Positions 10,631 through 21,436 of a DNA stretch of 64,000 bases are shown one piece after another (position 1 is the stretch's first letter; every line of letters begins with the position of its first letter). The notes beneath the pieces were generated by a model. It was not told where the DNA came from and searched no databases. It was given only the letters and a program-made list of their open reading frames with translations. Position numbers and translations under genes: made by a program. This stretch comes from Meiothermus sp. GTDB lineage: Bacteria; Deinococcota; Deinococci; Deinococcales; Thermaceae. The stretch is taken from NCBI GenBank assembly GCA_026004095.1, contig BPIL01000003.1:124001-188000 (forward strand). Direction: 5' to 3'.

Positions 10631-13111
10631 ATGACCTGCGCGGCCTGTGTCAACCGGGTGGAGCGCGGGCTGGGGAAGCTCGAGGGGGTGGCGCTGGCCT
10701 CGGTCAACCTGGCCACCGAACGCGCCCGGGTGGTCTACGACCCCGAGAAGACCACCCCCCAGGCCCTGCTGGAAAAGGTACGGGAAGCGGGCTATACCCC
10801 GGAGGTGGCCGAGGTTGAACTGGGCATTACCGGCATGACCTGCGCGGCCTGCGTGAACCGGGTCGAGCGGGCCCTGAAGCAGTTGGACGGGGTGCTCGAG
10901 GCCCACGTTAACCTGGCGACCGAGCGGGCTTTGGTGAGATACCTTCCGGCCAGCACCGGGGTGGCCCAGTTCAAGCGGGCCATCCGCGCGGCGGGCTACG
11001 GCGTGCTCGAGCTGGGGAGGGGCCAGGAGCGCGCCGACCTCGAGCGCGAGGCCCGCGCCCGCGAGCTGGCCAGCCTGCGCCGGGCGCTGCTGGTTGCGGC
11101 GGTGTTTGCCCTGCCCCTCTTCCTGATCGCCATGCTGCCCATGCTCTTCCCGCCCGTCGAGGCCTGGTTGATGAACACCTTTGGGCACGGGGTGATGAGC
11201 GGCCTGAACTGGGTTATGCTGGCCCTGGCCACCCCCATTCAGTTTGGCCCTGGCCTGCGCTTTTACCGCCACGGCTGGAGGAGCCTGCGCTCGGGCTCGC
11301 CCGACATGAACAGCCTGGTGATGATTGGCACCAGCGCGGCCTACTTTTACAGCCTGGGGGTGGTGCTTTTTCCGGGCCTCTTCCCCCCGCAGGCCCGCCA
11401 CGCCTACTTCGAGGCGGCGGGGGTGGTTATCACCCTGATTCTGCTGGGCAAGTACCTCGAGGCCATCGCCAAGGGCCGCACCTCCGAGGCCATGCGGCGG
11501 CTGCTCTCGCTGCAGGCCAAAACCGCCCGCATCGTGCAGGATGGCCTCGAGCGGGAAATCCCGGTGGACGAGGTACTGGTGGGCGACCTGGTGCAGGTCA
11601 GGCCCGGCGAGAAGATACCGGTGGACGGGGTGGTGGTCGCGGGGCAGAGCTATGTGGATGAGGCCATGATTACCGGCGAGCCCCTCCCGGTCTACAAAAC
11701 CGAGGGGGCCCTGGTGGTGGGGGGGACGCTCAACCAGAATGGAAGCCTCACCTTCCGGGCTACGGCGGTGGGCGAGGGCACCGTGCTGGCCCAGATTATC
11801 CGGCTGGTGGAGAACGCCCAGGCTTCCAAGCCGGCCATCCAGAACCTGGCCGACCGGGTGGTGGCGGTCTTCGTGCCCATCGTGCTGGCCATCGCCGCCC
11901 TTACAGCGGGGGTGTGGCTGGTATTGGGTGGCGACAATGCCCTTACCTATGCCCTGGTCAACACCGTGGCGGTGCTGATTATCGCCTGCCCCTGCGCCAT
12001 GGGCCTGGCCACCCCGGTGAGCATCATGGTGGGTACCGGCAAGGCCGCCGAGCTGGGGGTGCTTTTCCGCAAGGGCGAGGCCCTGCAGACGCTGCAGGAG
12101 GCCCGCGTCATCGCGCTCGACAAGACCGGAACCCTCACCCAGGGCAGGCCCGAACTCACCGACCTCGAGGTGCTGGAAGGCTTCGACGAAGCCGAGGTGC
12201 TGCGCCTGGTGGCCTCGGTCGAGCAGAAATCCGAACATCCCCTGGCCCGCGCCATCGTGCGCGCCGCCCAGTCCAGGGGCCTCGAGCTGGCCGAGCCGGA
12301 AGACTTCGAGGCCTTCCCCGGCTTTGGGGTGAGGGGCCGGGTGGGCCTCTACCGGGTGGAGGTGGGGGCCGATCGCTACATGGCTCAACTGGGCCTCGAG
12401 GTGCACACCCTGGCGGCGCTGGCCCAGAAGCTGGCCGAAGCCGGTAAAAGCCCCCTCTACGCGGCCATCAATGGAAAACTGGCCGCCATCCTGGCCGTGG
12501 CCGACCCCCTCAAGCCCGGCAGCGCGGAGGCGGTGGCCGCCCTGCACCGCCTGGGTCTGCGGGTGGCCATGATTACCGGCGACCATACCCGCACCGCCCA
12601 GGCCATCGCCCGGCAGCTTGGCCTCGACGAGGTGCTGGCCGAAGTTCTGCCCCACGGCAAGGCCGAAGCGGTGCGGACGTTGCAGGCCAAGGGCCACAAG
12701 GTGGCCTTCGTGGGCGATGGCATCAACGATGCGCCCGCGCTGGCCCAGGCCGATGTGGGTATCGCCATCGGCACCGGCACCGACGTAGCCATCGAGACTG
12801 CCGACGTAATTTTGATCTCGGGCGATTTGCGCGGCGTGCCCAATGCCCTGGCGCTCTCGAGGGCCACCCTCAGGAACATCCAGCTCAACCTGTTCTGGGC
12901 TTTTGCCTACAACGTGCTCCTGATTCCGGTGGCCGCCGGGGCCCTGTACCCTCTCACGGGCTGGCTCCTTTCGCCGGTGCTGGCCGGGGCGGCCATGGGC
13001 CTCTCCTCGCTGTTTGTGCTGTCCAACGCGCTGCGCCTGCGCGCTTTTAGGCCGCCCTTTGGGCCGGGTGAACAAACCACAATGGGAAAGCTGGTACGGG
13101 AAATGGGATAA
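10631..13111 (+). CDS. copA: Cu(I)-exporting P1B-type ATPase CopA
   Basis: About 826 residues pumping Cu(I) out of the cytoplasm. Two tandem HMA domains each open with [13 protein letters not shown]. The membrane metal site is CPC in [13 protein letters not shown] (about 452), the phosphorylated Asp is in DKTGTLTQG (about 496), the HP motif is SEHPLARA, and the hinge is [10 protein letters not shown]. The ATG at 10631 is conventional but cuts off the first beta strand and has no ribosome site. AAGGAG at 10604-10609 is ideally placed for an ATC codon at 10616, which would give a complete first domain (see findings). The two HMA domains are near-identical at DNA level around the Cys motif. Confidence 0.96.
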   Translation: MTCAACVNRVERGLGKLEGVALASVNLATERARVVYDPEKTTPQALLEKVREAGYTPEVAEVELGITGMTCAACVNRVERALKQLDGVLEAHVNLATERALVRYLPASTGVAQFKRAIRAAGYGVLELGRGQERADLEREARARELASLRRALLVAAVFALPLFLIAMLPMLFPPVEAWLMNTFGHGVMSGLNWVMLALATPIQFGPGLRFYRHGWRSLRSGSPDMNSLVMIGTSAAYFYSLGVVLFPGLFPPQARHAYFEAAGVVITLILLGKYLEAIAKGRTSEAMRRLLSLQAKTARIVQDGLEREIPVDEVLVGDLVQVRPGEKIPVDGVVVAGQSYVDEAMITGEPLPVYKTEGALVVGGTLNQNGSLTFRATAVGEGTVLAQIIRLVENAQASKPAIQNLADRVVAVFVPIVLAIAALTAGVWLVLGGDNALTYALVNTVAVLIIACPCAMGLATPVSIMVGTGKAAELGVLFRKGEALQTLQEARVIALDKTGTLTQGRPELTDLEVLEGFDEAEVLRLVASVEQKSEHPLARAIVRAAQSRGLELAEPEDFEAFPGFGVRGRVGLYRVEVGADRYMAQLGLEVHTLAALAQKLAEAGKSPLYAAINGKLAAILAVADPLKPGSAEAVAALHRLGLRVAMITGDHTRTAQAIARQLGLDEVLAEVLPHGKAEAVRTLQAKGHKVAFVGDGINDAPALAQADVGIAIGTGTDVAIETADVILISGDLRGVPNALALSRATLRNIQLNLFWAFAYNVLLIPVAAGALYPLTGWLLSPVLAGAAMGLSSLFVLSNALRLRAFRPPFGPGEQTTMGKLVREMG

Positions 13112-13146
13112 AGGCCTCGCTGGAGCGTTTAACGTTTACTCGAGTG

Positions 13147-13179
13147 CTTTATACCAGCTTAACAACACCCCCCTATGGT
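13147..13179 (+). promoter_or_regulatory. Two-component regulator site and promoter (site C)
   Basis: CTTTA (13147-13151), six bases, CTTAAC (13158-13163), ten bases, then the -10-like TATGGT (13174-13179). The same arrangement recurs at 17208 and 18994. Half-sites 11 bases apart replacing a -35 box are the usual footprint of an OmpR/PhoB-family activator. It drives the small Met-rich membrane protein genes downstream. Confidence 0.6.
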
Positions 13180-13196
13180 GGGAAAGGAGGTTGAAG

Positions 13197-13430
13197 ATGA
13201 TGCACTGGTGGCCTTATGGCTATGGCATGATGGGCGGCTGGGGTTGGCTGGGCATGCTGATTCAGCTTGCCATCCTGGTGCTACTGATCTACCTTCTGGT
13301 GCGGGCTTTCTCCCGCCCAGCCTCGAGCGAGGGAAGAGACCGCGCCCTGGAGATCCTGCGGGAACGCTACGCCAGAGGAGAGATCGATAAGGAGACCTTC
13401 GAGCGCATGAAGCACGACCTGAATGGGTGA
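13197..13430 (+). CDS. Small SHOCT-domain membrane protein
   Basis: 77 residues: an aromatic and Met/Gly-rich start (MMHWWPYGYGMMGGWGW), one transmembrane helix (about 20-42), and a C-terminal SHOCT motif (ALEILRERYARGEIDKETFERMKHDL). AAAGGAGG lies 6 bases before ATG 13197; a longer in-frame reading upstream overlaps copA and was not used. SHOCT proteins with this architecture often sit in metal-resistance loci; their role is unknown. The stop overlaps the ribosome site of the next gene. Confidence 0.82.
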   Translation: MMHWWPYGYGMMGGWGWLGMLIQLAILVLLIYLLVRAFSRPASSEGRDRALEILRERYARGEIDKETFERMKHDLNG

Positions 13431-13441
13431 GGAGGTCTGAC

Positions 13442-14080
13442 ATGCGACGCGAGATGCTCTGGGTGGGAATCACAGGCCTGGTTTTGGTAGGCGTTGTCCT
13501 CACCCAGGGTCTGTGGGGCCTTCCGGGCTACGGGGGCCCCATGCACGGCTACGGATACGGCCCTGGAATGATGGGTGGAGGAATGGGCATGATGAGCGTT
13601 TACCCCGCCCAAGCCCAGCCCATCCCCCCTGCCGAAGCCAGGGCTCGCCTCGAGTCCTTCGCTAAACGCTTCGGTTCCGAGGCCAGGCTCAAGGACTTCA
13701 TGAGCTTCAGCGAAAACTACTACGCCCAGGTAGTTGATGCCAAGGGGAACGGGCTGGTGGAGATCCTGGCCGATCGCTACACCGGTAGCGTCTACCTCGA
13801 GCCCGGCCCCAACATGATGTGGAACACCCGCTGGGGCATGGGCATGATGCAAGTCCAGCCTTCTGTAGCTGTGCGCTACGACAAGGCTGCCGCACAGAAG
13901 CTGGCCGAACAGTTTCTCAAGGGCTACCTGCCGGGAGCCAGGGTCATGGAGGGCCAGGCTTTCAGCGGTTACTACACCTTTGACTTTGGCCGCAAGGAGA
14001 TCGAGGGCATGATGTCGGTGAGCGCCTATACCGGTGAGGTCTGGATCCACACCTGGCATGGGGTCTTCTTGGGCGAGTAG
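13442..14080 (+). CDS. Exported Met/Gly/His-rich protein of the copper island
   Basis: 212 residues. An N-terminal membrane or signal segment (MLWVGITGLVLVGVVLTQGL) precedes a Met/Gly/Tyr-rich stretch (GPGMMGGGMGMM) that could bind Cu(I). The remainder has two repeated PepSY-like units (LVEILADRYTGSVYLEPG and MMSVSAYTGEVWIHT). GAGGAGGT precedes ATG 13442; a GTG at 13427 in the same frame overlaps the previous gene. Its place behind site C and beside the copper ATPases suggests a periplasmic copper-binding role. I do not recognise a named family with certainty. Confidence 0.75.
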   Translation: MRREMLWVGITGLVLVGVVLTQGLWGLPGYGGPMHGYGYGPGMMGGGMGMMSVYPAQAQPIPPAEARARLESFAKRFGSEARLKDFMSFSENYYAQVVDAKGNGLVEILADRYTGSVYLEPGPNMMWNTRWGMGMMQVQPSVAVRYDKAAAQKLAEQFLKGYLPGARVMEGQAFSGYYTFDFGRKEIEGMMSVSAYTGEVWIHTWHGVFLGE

Positions 14081-14123
14081 TGAACATGCGTGCCAGGTTA
14101 GGATTGCGATTCGAGGAGAAACC

Positions 14124-14558
14124 GTGGCAATCACCGAAGCTTCACTGGGTCAGTACGTTGCCAGCCTCAAGGCCAGTAAAGGCCTCGTGCGCGACTGCGA
14201 AGCCTTTCTCGAGCGCTGCCGCAAGTACCAAACCCCCAGCCTCGCGGGCTTCCCGATGGTGGGACTGGGCGGTAGTTGCGGCAAGCCTGCTTTTCTTCTG
14301 CCCTTTGTCGTCCGCTTCGACTTGCCCAAGGTGCTGGCGCTCGAGGCGTGGTTTCGCTGAACGAAGTGAGGGGTGGCCGTGGCCGAGCGCTTCGGCATGT
14401 GCGTCGAGTACGGGGCCTATCCCCACCTCAAGCTGCCCGTCGACACCGAAATCGCCGCTGTGCAAGACTGGACCAACGCCACGCTGGTCTTCCTGCGGCC
14501 TTCTTATGAGCGCAAAGAAGAGTTGATCGCGGCAATTGCCGAGGCTCTGCAGCCCTGA
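14124..14558 (+). pseudogene. Hypothetical protein interrupted by two in-frame TGA codons
   Basis: A GTG start with GAGGAG upstream opens a frame reading MAITEASLGQYV... to ALEAWFR, then TGA (14358), two codons, TGA (14367), and continues in the same frame as VAVAERFGMCVEYG... to AEALQP (stop 14556). The two parts read as one soluble protein of about 140 residues with a GGSCGKPAF motif. The stops sit in a short segment (about 14351-14372) that looks like an in-frame insertion carrying TTCG-CTGAA-CGAA. I do not recognise the family. Either a decayed gene or two short proteins. Confidence 0.6.
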
Positions 14559-14571
14559 CCCCCCCTATACC

Positions 14572-14625
14572 GGCTTTACAAAGCCAATCTGCTACACCTT
14601 CCAAGAGGTACGTCTTTGTAAAGCC
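14572..14625 (+). repeat. 12-bp inverted repeat upstream of the second copper ATPase
   Basis: GGCTTTACAAAG (14572-14583) and its exact reverse complement CTTTGTAAAGCC (14614-14625), separated by 30 bases. The left arm contains CTTTACA-AGCC, which resembles the first half of the regulator site at 18994. No T-run follows, so it is more likely an operator pair or a leftover terminator of the broken gene than an active terminator. Confidence 0.55.
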
Positions 14626-14677
14626 CAGTGGACTCCCTTCGGTCGGGGTATTAAGCTCTCCCCGCAGGTAGGAGGGG

Positions 14678-14740
14678 TTGACGCTTTGCGCGCTGTCGCA
14701 CTATGCTGGTTTCATACCCCACCCCAGGTGGGGTGGGATA
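14678..14740 (+). promoter_or_regulatory. Promoter and CsoR-type operator of the second copper ATPase
   Basis: TTGACG (14678-14683), an 18-base spacer and TATGCT (14702-14707) form the promoter. Directly downstream, 14714-14740 is a near-perfect inverted repeat: left arm ATACCCCACCCC, right arm GGGGTGGGATA. It covers the expected transcription start and resembles the operator before copZ, so CsoR from the upstream operon probably represses this gene as well. Confidence 0.78.
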
Positions 14741-14777
14741 AGGGGGCGAACCCCGAAGCTCCTGGCGAGGTCCAGCC

Positions 14778-17198
<2,421 letters not shown>

Positions 17199-17207
17199 CA
17201 ATGTGCT

Positions 17208-17241
17208 CTTTATGGAAGCTTAACCAAGCCTGGCGCACAAT
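17208..17241 (+). promoter_or_regulatory. Two-component regulator site and promoter (site A, autoregulation)
   Basis: CTTTA (17208-17212), six bases, CTTAAC (17219-17224), eleven bases, -10-like CACAAT (17236-17241). The response regulator ATG lies 5 bases after the -10, so its mRNA is probably leaderless. The same half-sites and the same CACAAT appear at 18994-19026. Confidence 0.6.
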
Positions 17242-17246
17242 AGGGT

Positions 17247-17912
17247 ATGGCCCGGGTGCTGCTTGTAGACGATGACCCCGCTATTCGCGAGGTGCTGGGG
17301 GTGTATTTGCGGCAAGAAGGCTGCGAGGTGCTGGAGGCCACCAACGGGCTCGAGGCCCTTCGGCTCCTTCCCCAAGCCGATGTGGTGATTTTGGATCTAA
17401 TGCTACCCCAGCTTACAGGCTGGCAAGTAGCCCAGGAGTTGCGCCGGGACTACCCCGACCTGCCCTTGCTGATGCTGACGGCTCGAGGTGAAGAAGCAGA
17501 ACGCATCCAGGGCCTCGAGCTTGGCGCGGACGACTACGTCACAAAACCCTTTAGTCCCCGTGAGGTGGTGGCTCGAGTGCGGGCCCTGCTACGCCGTAGC
17601 GGCTTCAAACAGGAGCTGGTGTTTGGCGATCTCATCTTGCGGCCCCGTCAACGCGAAGCCCTTTTCAAAGGGCAAGCCCTCAACCTGTCCAAGCTGGAGT
17701 TTGACCTGCTGCTGACGCTGGCCCAGCACCCGGGGCTGGTGTGGAGCCGCGAACGCCTGCTCGAGCGGGTATGGGGGAGCGATTTTCCCGGGGTGGATCG
17801 GGTGGTGGATGTGCATGTGGCAGGCTTGCGTAAAAAACTAGGAGAAGATGCGGAGAACCCCCTGTATATCGAGACGGTGCGCGGCGTGGGCTACCGCTTT
17901 CGGGGAGAATGA
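17247..17912 (+). CDS. OmpR-family response regulator, copper island
   Basis: 221 residues: receiver domain with acidic pocket VDDDP, phosphoacceptor Asp in VVILDLMLP (about 50), Thr/Lys switch residues in LMLTARG and YVTKPF, then a winged-helix DNA-binding domain ending VRGVGYRF. It binds DNA as a dimer on direct half-sites, in keeping with the 11-base spaced motif. The kinase gene overlaps its stop by 4 bases. It probably activates its own operon, the oxidase operon at 19080 and the operon at 13197, like CopR/CusR. Confidence 0.93.
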   Translation: MARVLLVDDDPAIREVLGVYLRQEGCEVLEATNGLEALRLLPQADVVILDLMLPQLTGWQVAQELRRDYPDLPLLMLTARGEEAERIQGLELGADDYVTKPFSPREVVARVRALLRRSGFKQELVFGDLILRPRQREALFKGQALNLSKLEFDLLLTLAQHPGLVWSRERLLERVWGSDFPGVDRVVDVHVAGLRKKLGEDAENPLYIETVRGVGYRFRGE

Positions 17913-18991
17913 TGTTTGTACGCCTGTTCATTACCCACTGGTTGGTGGCCCTGGTGGCCCTGGTGGCCTTGCTGGCCTTTGCCGAGTGGCTTGCACCCCG
18001 GTTTTACCGCGGCCACCTCGAGCAGATGATGACCCTGATGGGAAGTCAGAGCTTGGAGTTGCGCAGCGACCTCGAGCGCGGGTTGCGTTCGACTCTGACC
18101 ACGGCCTGGCTGGCCTCACTGCCTTTGGCCGGGTTGCTGGCGGGCCTTATGGCCTGGCTGGCCTCGAGGCGCATCAGTCAAAGCGTGCGCCAGCTTGCGC
18201 AGGGGAGCCGGGCGATTGCCTTAGGCCAGTATCAAAACCGTCTAAAAGTCCAGGGCGACGACGAGCTGGCCTCGCTGGCCCAGGACTTCAACCGAATGAC
18301 CGAGGCCCTGGAAAAAGTTGAACAGCACCGCACGGAGTTGCTGGGCAGCGTGACCCATGAGCTGCGTACCCCCCTGAGCGCGCTGCAGGGCTACAGCGAG
18401 GCCCTGGCAGATGGGGTTTTGCCGCCCGAACAAGCGGCGGCTCATATCGAACGCGAGGTGCGGGCCATGGGCCGCCTGATTGACGATCTGGCCCTGGTGT
18501 CCCGCATCGAGGCCCAGGCGGTGGAGCTGCACCCCCAGGTGGTCGCTGTAGAAGCCGCTTTCCAGGAAGCACTCGAGCGCTATGCGACGGCCTTTGAGAC
18601 CTGCGGGGTGGCCCTAAAGCTAAATTCCCTCCCTTCTTCCGTTGCGCTGTGGGCCGACCCGTTGCGCCTACAACAGGTGCTTTCCAACCTGCTTTCCAAC
18701 GCCCTGCGCTATACCCCAGCCGGAGGGGAGGTCGTGCTCAGCGCCAGCCTTCAGTCGCACCAGGTGCGCATTTGTGTGTGTGATACCGGTGTGGGAATCC
18801 CGCTTGAGCACCAGCCCCGCATTTTCGAGCGTTTTTATCGAGCCGACCCTGCCCGCAGCCGCCATACAGGGGGTAGTGGCGTGGGCCTTACCATTGCCAA
18901 GGGCCTGGTTGAAGCCATGGGCGGTCGGATGGGCTTCGAGAGTGAAGTGGGCAAGGGAAGCTGCTTCTGGTTTACCCTGCCCAGGGCCTAA
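17909..18991 (+). CDS. Sensor histidine kinase, copper island
   Basis: 360-residue inner-membrane kinase. Two transmembrane helices (about 7-28 and 68-90) enclose a short periplasmic loop of about 40 residues rich in Met, Leu and Glu ([12 protein letters not shown]). A HAMP-like linker follows, then the phosphoacceptor His in [13 protein letters not shown] (about 150), N box [12 protein letters not shown], and G boxes DTGVGI and [11 protein letters not shown]. The sensing loop is small, and its methionines could bind Cu(I) directly. It is coupled to the regulator by the ATGA overlap. Confidence 0.93.
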   Translation: MMFVRLFITHWLVALVALVALLAFAEWLAPRFYRGHLEQMMTLMGSQSLELRSDLERGLRSTLTTAWLASLPLAGLLAGLMAWLASRRISQSVRQLAQGSRAIALGQYQNRLKVQGDDELASLAQDFNRMTEALEKVEQHRTELLGSVTHELRTPLSALQGYSEALADGVLPPEQAAAHIEREVRAMGRLIDDLALVSRIEAQAVELHPQVVAVEAAFQEALERYATAFETCGVALKLNSLPSSVALWADPLRLQQVLSNLLSNALRYTPAGGEVVLSASLQSHQVRICVCDTGVGIPLEHQPRIFERFYRADPARSRHTGGSGVGLTIAKGLVEAMGGRMGFESEVGKGSCFWFTLPRA

Positions 18992-18993
18992 GA

Positions 18994-19026
18994 CTTTACA
19001 GAGCCTTAACACCCCTTCTGCACAAT
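18994..19026 (+). promoter_or_regulatory. Two-component regulator site and promoter (site B) of the oxidase operon
   Basis: CTTTA (18994-18998), six bases, CTTAAC (19005-19010), ten bases, CACAAT (19021-19026). It begins 3 bases after the kinase stop and precedes the multicopper oxidase by 54 bases of leader. Its match to sites A and C is strongest in the two half-sites and in their distance to the -10. Confidence 0.62.
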
Positions 19027-19079
19027 GGCGCTGGAAGCGATAGATAACCCTCGAGCTTCCACACACGAGGAGAAGCCCA

Positions 19080-20579
19080 ATGAAACTAACCCGACGCAAC
19101 ACCATCAAGCTACTGGGCGCTGGCCTGGGCAGTGCCCTGGTAGGAGCCCATTGGCCTGGCCTGGCCCAGGGAACCCCGGCCTTCCCCGAGCCCAAGCTGC
19201 TTCCACTCAGGCGACCCGAATCAGGCTTGGTTGAAGCCAGCCTTGCCGCCAGGGAGAGCAATCTAAGCATAGGCGGCAAGCCCGTAACCCTGCTGACCTA
19301 CGGGGGCATGCCAGGGCCAACCCTACGACTCCGGGAAGGGGAGACGGTGCGGCTGCAGTTCACTAACCACCTGACCCAGGTAACCAACCTACACCTGCAC
19401 GGACTGCACGTATCGCCCGAGGTAGACGATCCCCTGGCCCAGATTCAGCCTGGTCAGAGCCGTATGTACGAGTTCACGGTTCCCAAAGGTTCGGCGGGCA
19501 CCTACTGGTACCATCCCCATATCCACGGAAGGGTGGCCGAACAGCTATATGCGGGGTTGCTCGGTCTCATCGTGGTGGAGGGCCCTGTGGATGCCATACC
19601 CGAACTAAGAGAAGCTGAAGAGCACGTACTGGTGCTAAAGGACTTCGCTTTTTCTGGCAGCCGCATTGCCCCCTTCACCCCGATGGACTGGATGAACGGC
19701 AAGGAGGGGAACCTACTGACCGTCAATGCCGCAATTCGCCCGACTTTGCGGGCCCAGCGGGGAACTTTGCGACTGCGCATCTTGAATGCCAGCAACGCCC
19801 GCTACTATCGGCTGGCCCTGGAAAACCATCCCCTTTACCTGATTGCCACCGATGGCGGTTTTGTCGAGAAGCCGGTGGAGCTTCGCGAGCTCCTGCTGGC
19901 CCCGGGTGAGCGAGCCGAAGTGCTAATACGCCTAACCCAGGCAGGCAGCTTCCGCCTACAGGCCTTGCCCTACGATCGGGGTGCGATGATGATGCACGGT
20001 GGCGGGATGGGGATGATGAATCATCAGGGCATGGGTGGAATGAGCCATGGAGGGGGGCAAAGTACGATGGCAATGCAGGGTATGATGATGGGGATGGGGC
20101 CAAGCCGCCTCGAGACCCTTCTAACCATCGTCGCACCGCCCAACCCCAAGCCGCTGCCTCTACCTACTTCCCTGGCCACGGTCGAGCGGCTCGACCTTAC
20201 CAAGGTGGCCGCTACCCGCCGCTTTGAGCTGGGTGAACGTATGATGCAGGCTGAATTTTTCATCAACGGTCGGATGTTTGATCCAGGCCGGGTAGATGTG
20301 CGGGCTCGACGGGGCACCCTCGAGGTTTGGGAGCTGATTAATAAAACCGACATGGATCACCCTTTCCACCTACACACCTACCCATTCCAGGTGCTTTCGA
20401 TCAACGGTAGGCCCCAGCCTTACCGGGCCTGGAAGGACACTGTCAACCTAAAGAAAAATGACGTGGTGCGCATTGCCATCCCCTTTCGCGACTTTATTGG
20501 CACCACGGTGTACCACTGCCATATCGTCGAGCACGAAGATCGTGGCATGATGGGGGTCTTGCAGGTAGAAGCCGAATAA
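19080..20579 (+). CDS. Multicopper oxidase / laccase, Tat-exported
   Basis: 499 residues. The N-terminus has the twin-arginine signal LTRRNTIKLLGAG and a cleavage region near GLAQG. Copper-binding motifs appear in order: HLHGLH, YWYHPHIHG, HPFHLHTYPF and YHCHIVEHEDRGMM, giving the trinuclear centre and the type 1 site. A Met/His/Gly-rich insert (about residues 302-340) resembles the copper-binding lid of CueO. It oxidises Cu(I) or phenolic substrates in the periplasm, close to the Thermus laccase. The ATG follows GAGGAGA. It is followed by the DUF305 gene. Confidence 0.95.
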   Translation: MKLTRRNTIKLLGAGLGSALVGAHWPGLAQGTPAFPEPKLLPLRRPESGLVEASLAARESNLSIGGKPVTLLTYGGMPGPTLRLREGETVRLQFTNHLTQVTNLHLHGLHVSPEVDDPLAQIQPGQSRMYEFTVPKGSAGTYWYHPHIHGRVAEQLYAGLLGLIVVEGPVDAIPELREAEEHVLVLKDFAFSGSRIAPFTPMDWMNGKEGNLLTVNAAIRPTLRAQRGTLRLRILNASNARYYRLALENHPLYLIATDGGFVEKPVELRELLLAPGERAEVLIRLTQAGSFRLQALPYDRGAMMMHGGGMGMMNHQGMGGMSHGGGQSTMAMQGMMMGMGPSRLETLLTIVAPPNPKPLPLPTSLATVERLDLTKVAATRRFELGERMMQAEFFINGRMFDPGRVDVRARRGTLEVWELINKTDMDHPFHLHTYPFQVLSINGRPQPYRAWKDTVNLKKNDVVRIAIPFRDFIGTTVYHCHIVEHEDRGMMGVLQVEAE

Positions 20580-20613
20580 AGAAAGTCGAGCAAAAAGAAA
20601 CAAGGGAGGATAC

Positions 20614-21192
20614 ATGATGCGCAGATTGTGGACGGTTTTTGTTCTTTTGGGATTGAGCTTTGCCCAGATGGATCACACAGGCCATGGCGGTATGACCATG
20701 CAGGCCATGGCCGAGCTGCAAAAGCTCCAGGGGCGCGACTTCGACATCGCCTATATGTCCATGATGATTGACCACCACAAGGGTGCGGTGGAGATGGCCC
20801 AGGCCATCCTGAAGGTTTCCAAAGACGCCCGCATCCGCAAAGCCGCTCAGGAAATTATCGCGGTGCAGAACAAGGAAATTACCCAACTTACCGGCTGGCT
20901 TAGAAGCTGGTACGGCGTAGCCCCCAGCCAGCGCTACATGGCGATGATGCGCGCGGACATGCAGGCCATGATGGACACCGCCATGATGGGTATGATGCCG
21001 GGGCACGGCAGCTCCCCCGACCGGGCTTTTTTGGAGGGCATGATTCCCCACCACCAGGATGCCGTGGAGATGTCCAGGCTGTGCTTGCAAAAGGCGGCCA
21101 GGGCCGAACTCAAACGCTTCTGCCAGGGCGTCATTACCGTCCAGAGCCGCGAGATTGAGCAGTACCGGCAGTGGTTGAAAAACCTGCCGTAA
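20614..21192 (+). CDS. Exported DUF305 protein, copper island
   Basis: 192 residues with a signal peptide ending near LSFAQ. The mature part is a duplicated ferritin-like helical unit: IDHHKGAVEMA (about 53-63) and IPHHQDAVEMS (about 150-160), and is rich in Met and His. DUF305 proteins are frequent next to copper resistance genes and probably bind metal in the periplasm; the reaction is unknown. AGGGAGGA precedes ATG 20614. It is the last gene of the oxidase operon. Confidence 0.88.
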   Translation: MMRRLWTVFVLLGLSFAQMDHTGHGGMTMQAMAELQKLQGRDFDIAYMSMMIDHHKGAVEMAQAILKVSKDARIRKAAQEIIAVQNKEITQLTGWLRSWYGVAPSQRYMAMMRADMQAMMDTAMMGMMPGHGSSPDRAFLEGMIPHHQDAVEMSRLCLQKAARAELKRFCQGVITVQSREIEQYRQWLKNLP

Positions 21193-21214
21193 CCCGAGAG
21201 CTTTTCTTCAACTA

Positions 21215-21242
21215 TACCGGGCCTATAAAGCTAGGCTCGGTA
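21215..21242 (+). terminator. Hairpin after the DUF305 gene, possible terminator
   Basis: Arms TACCGGGCCTA (21215-21225) and TAGGCTCGGTA (21232-21242) pair at 10 of 11 positions with a 6-base loop. Only a weak T-rich stretch (CTTCACTTT) follows, so termination is plausible but not assured. The position between convergent genes fits. Confidence 0.45.
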
Positions 21243-21276
21243 CTTCACTTTGGGTTGAACCAGAGGATTTTATGCG

Positions 21277-21329
21277 CATTCCGGCAGTATCGTTCCCTTT
21301 ATGAACGCCTAAACGACACTGCCGGAATG
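21277..21329 (+). repeat. Long imperfect inverted repeat between convergent genes
   Basis: CATTCCGGCAGT (21277-21288) pairs exactly with 21318-21329, and TCGTT (21290-21294) with AACGA (21312-21316). One mismatch separates the two blocks and the loop has 17 bases. No T-run follows. It could be a bidirectional terminator, an intergenic repeat element or an insertion-sequence scar. Confidence 0.6.
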
Positions 21330-21436
21330 TACTCTTGCTCCCTTCGGTCGGCTTGAACTCTTTACCCTTGATTACAGCCAAAGATGAAGGTTTCAAGCGG
21401 AACCGGTATAAAAAGCCTGCTCTGCCCAAAAGATTT

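Noticed and set aside
10610-13075. Very long open frame antisense to copA
   Set aside because: It exists only because of GC-rich codon bias; its translation is rich in His, Gln and Gly without any domain, while the plus strand has all P-ATPase motifs.
13014-13196. Longer form of the SHOCT protein
   Set aside because: The upstream part lies inside copA in another frame; a strong ribosome site precedes ATG 13197.
14358-14369. Selenocysteine or TGA read-through in the interrupted gene
   Set aside because: Two TGA codons within four codons, no SECIS-like hairpin directly behind, and no sign of a selenoprotein family.
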